From Pseudocitrobacter cyperus (GTDB lineage: Bacteria > Pseudomonadota > Gammaproteobacteria > Enterobacterales > Enterobacteriaceae), in NCBI RefSeq assembly GCF_039889165.1, contig NZ_JAYMYY010000001.1:930001-994000 (forward strand): DNA of 64,000 nt, in the 5' to 3' direction. The position numbers and the translations under genes were made by a program. Of the stretch, positions 60,056-64,000 are shown piece after piece. The stretch's first letter is position 1. Each line of letters opens with the position of its first letter. Below the pieces are notes generated by a model. It did no database searches and was not told the DNA's origin. It saw nothing but the letters and a program-made list of their open reading frames with translations.

Positions 60056-61384
60056 TTACGGCGTCGGTAGTTTAGAGATATCGGCGTTGCCCATTGCTTT
60101 TTCGTCATGAGAAAGCGATTTACGCACTTTCGCCACATCAGAAGCCGTTACAGGTAACGCGTTATTGCCCCAACTGGTGCGGATAAAGTTGGTCACATCC
60201 GCAACCTGCTGATCGTCCAGACGCCAGCCAAACGACGGCATGGTCAGGTTGGAAACAGCGCCTTTCACCGCCGGAGTGGTGCTACCGGTCAGGATGATGT
60301 GAATAAGCGAGGTCGCATCTTCCGTCTGCACCACCGGGTTGCCTTTCAGCGACGGGAATGCACGTTTGTATCCCACACCATCGGTACGGTGACAGGCCGC
60401 GCAGTTATCCACATACAGTGATGCGCCAGGTTTGCTGTCATTCCCTTTCCACAAATCTTTTGCCACGCTGTCTTCAACCGGCGCAGGCGTCTGCTTACCC
60501 TCGCGCGGCGGCAGAGATTTCAGGTAACGGGAAATCGCCATAATGTCGTCATCGGAGAGATATTGCAGACTGTGCTCAACAACATCACTCATCCCGCCAA
60601 AGACCACGGACTTATCGTTACGCCCGGTTTTCAGAAATTCCGCCAGTTCCGCTTCGCTCCAGGTTCCCAGACCCTCACGGTTTTCACCACGCAGACTGGA
60701 GGCCACCCAGCCGTCGATTGGGCTGTTGCTGCCGGAGAGATAGTTGTCGCCTTCACTCTCGCTCAGGGCTTTTTCCTGCATCGTCAGGCTGCGCGGAGTA
60801 TGGCAGGCACCGCAGTGACCGAGCCCTTCTACCAGATAACGCCCACGTTCCAGCACCGGATCGGCCTGCGGGTTCACCACAAAGTCTTTCGGCGCTGGCG
60901 CAAACATCAAACGCCAGATGGAGAGCGGCCAGCGCATGGAGAGCGGCCATGGAATATCGGAATCGCGGTTCGGCCCTGCCTGAGGTTCAACGCCATGCAT
61001 AAAGTAGGCGTACATCGCGCGCATGTCCGCTTCGCTTACTCGGGCAAAAGACGGGAACGGCATCGCCGGGTAAAGCGTTGAGCCATCTTTGCGCACGCCC
61101 TTGCGAACCGCATCGTCAAACTCTTCAAAGGTGTAATTACCAATACCGTTCTTTTTGTCCGGGGTAATATTGGTCGAGTAAATAGTGCCAATTGGGGTTT
61201 CCATTGGCAGGCCGCCGGCAAACGGCTTCCCTTCTTTACCGTTGGTATGACAGGCTACGCAGTCGCCTGCCCGCGCCAGGTACTCCCCCTGGCGAATAAG
61301 ATTACTGTCGGTTGACGCATCCTGCGCAAAGCTTGTAAAGCTCAGCGCCCCCAGCACCAGCGCCGATAAGAGTTGAATTTTCAT
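60056..61384 (-). CDS. Tri-haem cytochrome c subunit of gluconate 2-dehydrogenase-type enzyme
   Basis: 442 residues. Signal peptide MKIQLLSALVLGALSFTSFA, then three CXXCH haem sites: CVACHTNGKEG, CGACHTPRSL, CAACHRTDGV. Each is followed by a haem-ligand methionine region (e.g. YPAMPFPSFARVS). It takes electrons from the GMC subunit and passes them to ubiquinone. Starts 11 bases after the GMC gene with AAGGAAGG. Length fits the family (about 440-480). Confidence 0.93.
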   Translation of the reverse strand: MKIQLLSALVLGALSFTSFAQDASTDSNLIRQGEYLARAGDCVACHTNGKEGKPFAGGLPMETPIGTIYSTNITPDKKNGIGNYTFEEFDDAVRKGVRKDGSTLYPAMPFPSFARVSEADMRAMYAYFMHGVEPQAGPNRDSDIPWPLSMRWPLSIWRLMFAPAPKDFVVNPQADPVLERGRYLVEGLGHCGACHTPRSLTMQEKALSESEGDNYLSGSNSPIDGWVASSLRGENREGLGTWSEAELAEFLKTGRNDKSVVFGGMSDVVEHSLQYLSDDDIMAISRYLKSLPPREGKQTPAPVEDSVAKDLWKGNDSKPGASLYVDNCAACHRTDGVGYKRAFPSLKGNPVVQTEDATSLIHIILTGSTTPAVKGAVSNLTMPSFGWRLDDQQVADVTNFIRTSWGNNALPVTASDVAKVRKSLSHDEKAMGNADISKLPTP

Positions 61385-61395
61385 CGTTGCCTTCC

Positions 61396-63180
61396 TTATG
61401 CCTGCACCAGTGGGCCTGGGTTTCTCAGATACTGTTCACGGATAGCTTTTGCTGACCAGTACGCCAGCGCGGCAACCGTCCCTGTTGGGTTATAACCCAG
61501 CCCCTGCGGGAAGGCGGATGCGCCAATGACAAACACGTTGTGCACATCCCAGCTTTGCAGATAGCGGTTCACCGCACTGGTTTTCGGATCCTCGCCCATC
61601 ACCGCCCCGCCGTTCATGTGGGTGGTCTGGTAACTGGTGGTATCGAAATGGCTGTTGGCGTTTTTCGGGCTGCCTAACATATATTTTGGATTCATCGCTT
61701 TGGCGATAGGCGCCATTTTGTCGTACATGAACTGCGCCATCTTGATATCGTTTTCCTGCCAGTCAAACGTCATACGCAGCAGCGGCTGGCCGTAGATGTT
61801 TTTGTAGTTAGGATCGAGGTCAAGATAGTTCTGGCGGTAGGACTGATGCGCGCCGTGGGCATCCATCGACAGGTGGTGCGTATAGGTATCCGCCACCGCG
61901 GCTTTCCATTTGCTCCCCCACGCCGGCGTGCCAGGAGGCACAGGCAGGCCTGAAATCGGTTTGGTACCCGCCTGGTTTACCCAGAACGGGGAACCGCCAA
62001 CAAAACCGACCGCGCCGTGGTCAAAGTTATCGGCGTTGAAATCATCAATGCCGACGCCGTTGCCGCCCGCCCCGATAAACGGGTTGGTGAAGGTATCTTT
62101 ATCAAAGATGGCTTTAATCGTGGTCATGTTCTGGTAAGCGAAGTTACGCCCGACCACACCTTCACCGGTTTCAGGATTGTACGGTTTACCGATCCCCGAC
62201 AGCAGCATCAGGTGAACGTTATGGAACTGGAATGCGCCTACAATCACCAGATCGGCCGGCTGTTCCACTTCACGCCCCTGCGCGTCCACATAGGTCACGC
62301 CTGTCGCACGGGTTTTATCATCGGTCAGATTAACCTTCAGTACGTTGGAATTGGTACGCAGTTCGAAGCGTTTTTCCATCCGCAGCGCAGGCAGAATATT
62401 CACGTTCGGCGAAGCTTTGGAGTACATATAGCAGGCGTAGCCGCTACAGAATCCGCAGAAGTTGCACGGCCCCATCTGCGCGCCGTAGGTGTTGGTATAA
62501 GAGTCTGAGGTGTTCGCCGACGGCAGGTTATACGGGTGATAACCCACTTCACGCGCCGCTTTCTCGAACAGTTGCGCGGACCAGGTATTTTTTTGCGCTG
62601 GCAGCGGGAAGTCATCTGAACGATCCGGGGCAAACGGGTTGCCACCACGATCTTTCCCGACCACTTTGCCTTTCACCGACCAGGCGGTGCCCGACGTGCC
62701 GAACACTTTTTCGGCTTTATCGAAGAACGGTTCAAGCTCATCGTAAGTAACGCCGAAGTCCTGAATGATCATGTCCTGCGGGATGAAATTCTTGCCGTAG
62801 CGTTCTTCATAGTGGCTGCGCATCTGCAATTCAACAGGATCGACGCGGAAATGCACGCCTGACCAGTGTAACCCTGCGCCACCGACGCCCGTGCCCGGCA
62901 GAAATGCCGCTAGCTGGCGATACGGAACCGCCGTCTGGGTGGTGTTGTGACGAATGGTGACGGTACTTTTGGAGAGATCCTGAAACAGCTTGCGGCGAAT
63001 ATTATAAGTCAGTTCGTCGATAACCTGCGGGTATGCGCCATCCGGCCAGGTATCGCGCATCGGGCCACGCTCCAGCGCAACCACGTTTAATCCAGCTTCG
63101 GTCAGTTCTTTGGCCATGATGGCGCCAACCCAACCAAAACCGACAATCACCGCATCGGTTTTTTTCATTACGGTAGCCAT
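61396..63180 (-). CDS. GMC-family flavoprotein subunit (gluconate 2-dehydrogenase-like)
   Basis: 594 residues, FAD GMC oxidoreductase. Dinucleotide motif DAVIVGFGWVGAIMAKELTEAG; catalytic region THMNGGAVMGEDPKTSAVNRYLQSW and GYNPTGTVAALAYWSAKAI near the end. Residues ~230-250 carry CNFCGFCSGYAC, a four-cysteine cluster seen in the alpha subunit of three-subunit dehydrogenases. Probably D-gluconate to 2-ketogluconate; sorbitol, fructose or 2-ketogluconate are alternatives. Ribosome site GGAGAGG. 2 bases after the small subunit gene. Confidence 0.9.
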   Translation of the reverse strand: MATVMKKTDAVIVGFGWVGAIMAKELTEAGLNVVALERGPMRDTWPDGAYPQVIDELTYNIRRKLFQDLSKSTVTIRHNTTQTAVPYRQLAAFLPGTGVGGAGLHWSGVHFRVDPVELQMRSHYEERYGKNFIPQDMIIQDFGVTYDELEPFFDKAEKVFGTSGTAWSVKGKVVGKDRGGNPFAPDRSDDFPLPAQKNTWSAQLFEKAAREVGYHPYNLPSANTSDSYTNTYGAQMGPCNFCGFCSGYACYMYSKASPNVNILPALRMEKRFELRTNSNVLKVNLTDDKTRATGVTYVDAQGREVEQPADLVIVGAFQFHNVHLMLLSGIGKPYNPETGEGVVGRNFAYQNMTTIKAIFDKDTFTNPFIGAGGNGVGIDDFNADNFDHGAVGFVGGSPFWVNQAGTKPISGLPVPPGTPAWGSKWKAAVADTYTHHLSMDAHGAHQSYRQNYLDLDPNYKNIYGQPLLRMTFDWQENDIKMAQFMYDKMAPIAKAMNPKYMLGSPKNANSHFDTTSYQTTHMNGGAVMGEDPKTSAVNRYLQSWDVHNVFVIGASAFPQGLGYNPTGTVAALAYWSAKAIREQYLRNPGPLVQA

Positions 63181-63182
63181 TG

Positions 63183-63920
63183 TTATGCCCTCTCCCCATT
63201 AATTGATACCGGCGGGAAGGGGTAACGCTCGCCCCGTTCAACCCAGTCCATAAAGTCGGCGCGTGCGCCAGGAAAATTAATCAACGTCCAGCCCACCATG
63301 CCTTTATTGCCGCCGTGGATGGGGTCGCTGAAGAACCCTTCGCGGGTGTTCTGGAGTAAGTAAGAGAAGAAAAGTGAGGCGGGAAGCTGTTTGAAGCTGG
63401 CGGAGCCCGATTCAAATTGACTCAGTACGGCATCCTGTTTTGCGGTATCCAGTTCAGCAAACGGTTTACCGTACTGCTGACGACACCACTCATTGGCTTC
63501 CACGATGCCCAGGTTATAGATTTGTTTTGGTACCAGCGGCAGTTGATAACCCATCTCTTTCGGGACATCCGGGTTAAACGGCCCCTGCATATACCAGATA
63601 GAACCCGTTGCATAAGGGGTATTCATCTGCCGGTCAATAAATTCCGGCACTCCGGCCTCCAGCGCGCCAGGCCCCCGTTCATCCGCCGGGATAAGCCGCG
63701 CAACCGCCGCCTTAACAAACGCCCACTCTTCCGTATTAAAAAAAAGCGGCGTCCACTCACCATTATCTGTAACGGCGTTTGCTTTATTCTCTGCGGCGAC
63801 GGCATTTTCAACCATCCCCAGGGCGCCGACGCTACTGCCGCCAACCACTACCGCAGGAATTAAAGTCATCGACTTGACCAGAAAGTCGCGTCGCGAACTG
63901 TTCGTTTTCTCGCTCGACAT
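63183..63920 (-). CDS. Gluconate 2-dehydrogenase subunit 3 family protein (Tat signal)
   Basis: 245 residues. Twin-arginine signal SSRRDFLVKSMTLIPAVVVGG, which carries the folded complex, including the flavin subunit that lacks its own signal, to the periplasm. The DUF/GDH subunit 3 region has GAVAR-like LIPADERGPGALEAGVPEFIDRQMNTPYA and NTREGFFSDPIHGGNKGMVGWTLINFPGARADF. ATG at 63920 has AAGGGA upstream; GTG two codons earlier is less likely. First gene of the run. Confidence 0.92.
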   Translation of the reverse strand: MSSEKTNSSRRDFLVKSMTLIPAVVVGGSSVGALGMVENAVAAENKANAVTDNGEWTPLFFNTEEWAFVKAAVARLIPADERGPGALEAGVPEFIDRQMNTPYATGSIWYMQGPFNPDVPKEMGYQLPLVPKQIYNLGIVEANEWCRQQYGKPFAELDTAKQDAVLSQFESGSASFKQLPASLFFSYLLQNTREGFFSDPIHGGNKGMVGWTLINFPGARADFMDWVERGERYPFPPVSINGERA

Positions 63921-64000
63921 TGTCACATCCCTTCAATTAATTTGAACACGCTACCGAATAAGAAAAACCGACTGAAATCAAAATAGATATTACCATTCCA
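63921..64000. promoter_or_regulatory. 5' region of the dehydrogenase-ccm operon (cut by window end)
   Basis: AT-rich 80 bases upstream of the first gene, probably part of its promoter; the rest lies outside the window. Confidence 0.4.

Noticed and set aside
1..64000. tRNA, rRNA, CRISPR arrays, transposases, integrases or phage genes
   Set aside because: None seen; repeats found are short operators and hairpins, not arrays or element ends.

Overview
The window is enterobacterial chromosome (Enterobacteriaceae, around Enterobacter / Citrobacter / Klebsiella / Leclercia; I cannot fix the genus). Most genes are close orthologues of E. coli K-12 or Salmonella genes: putA, rutR, ymdF, wrbA, yccJ, agp, puuEBCRDAP, ymjA, glaH-lhgO-gabDTP-csiR, dhaKLM and a Salmonella-type msgA. 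Coding density is high, GC is moderate to high, and genes sit in operons with short overlaps. I see no rRNA, tRNA, CRISPR array, insertion sequence, phage or plasmid genes.

Region by region. 1-4.4 kb: 3' part of putA, a small secreted LprI-like protein and rutR. 4.5-10.4 kb: accessory genes (glutamine amidotransferase, AraC, GNAT, XRE-cupin, B3/4 protein, MarR-GNAT fusion, DMT exporter) with decay marks. In E. coli the rutA-G operon lies between rutR and ymdF, so this block occupies that place. 10.5-16.5 kb: ymdF, wrbA-yccJ, agp, a sulfonate-type ABC importer and LexA-controlled msgA. 16.5-18.1 kb: a LecA (PA-IL)-like two-part lectin and an ABM monooxygenase. 18.1-27.0 kb: the complete puu pathway, putrescine to GABA. 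27.0-33.4 kb: winged-helix protein, pirin, LysR, ymjA, an operon of RidA, PAS-HTH regulator, PhzF and an unannotated 31-residue membrane protein, a pseudouridine synthase, and a secreted two-cysteine protein. 33.6-40.9 kb: glaH-lhgO-gabD-gabT-gabP-csiR for glutarate and GABA. 41-43.7 kb: AI-2E family protein, ArsR regulator, old yellow enzyme. 43.9-52.5 kb: dihydroxyacetone/glycerol regulon (dhaR, dhaD, dhaKLM and an ATP-type DHA kinase). 52.6-63.9 kb: LysR gene, then on the minus strand a twelve-gene run of a three-subunit gluconate 2-dehydrogenase-type enzyme followed by a complete ccmABCDEFGHI set.

How they work together. puu makes GABA from putrescine, and PuuE or GabT plus GabD turns GABA into succinate; the gab genes lie about 10 kb away, whereas in E. 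coli the two loci are far apart. GlaH and LhgO add glutarate via L-2-hydroxyglutarate. DhaD oxidises glycerol to dihydroxyacetone, which either kinase phosphorylates. The dehydrogenase is a periplasmic, membrane-attached enzyme with a tri-haem cytochrome c; the ccm genes directly downstream supply haem attachment for it.

The best leads are the LecA-like lectin, the dehydrogenase-ccm super-operon with a four-cysteine motif in its GMC subunit, the three-copy GTTYC-N5-GRAAC operator set upstream of dhaK, the 19-bp perfect inverted repeat before the MarR-GNAT gene, the coupled 31-residue membrane protein after phzF, and the rut replacement with its decaying genes.
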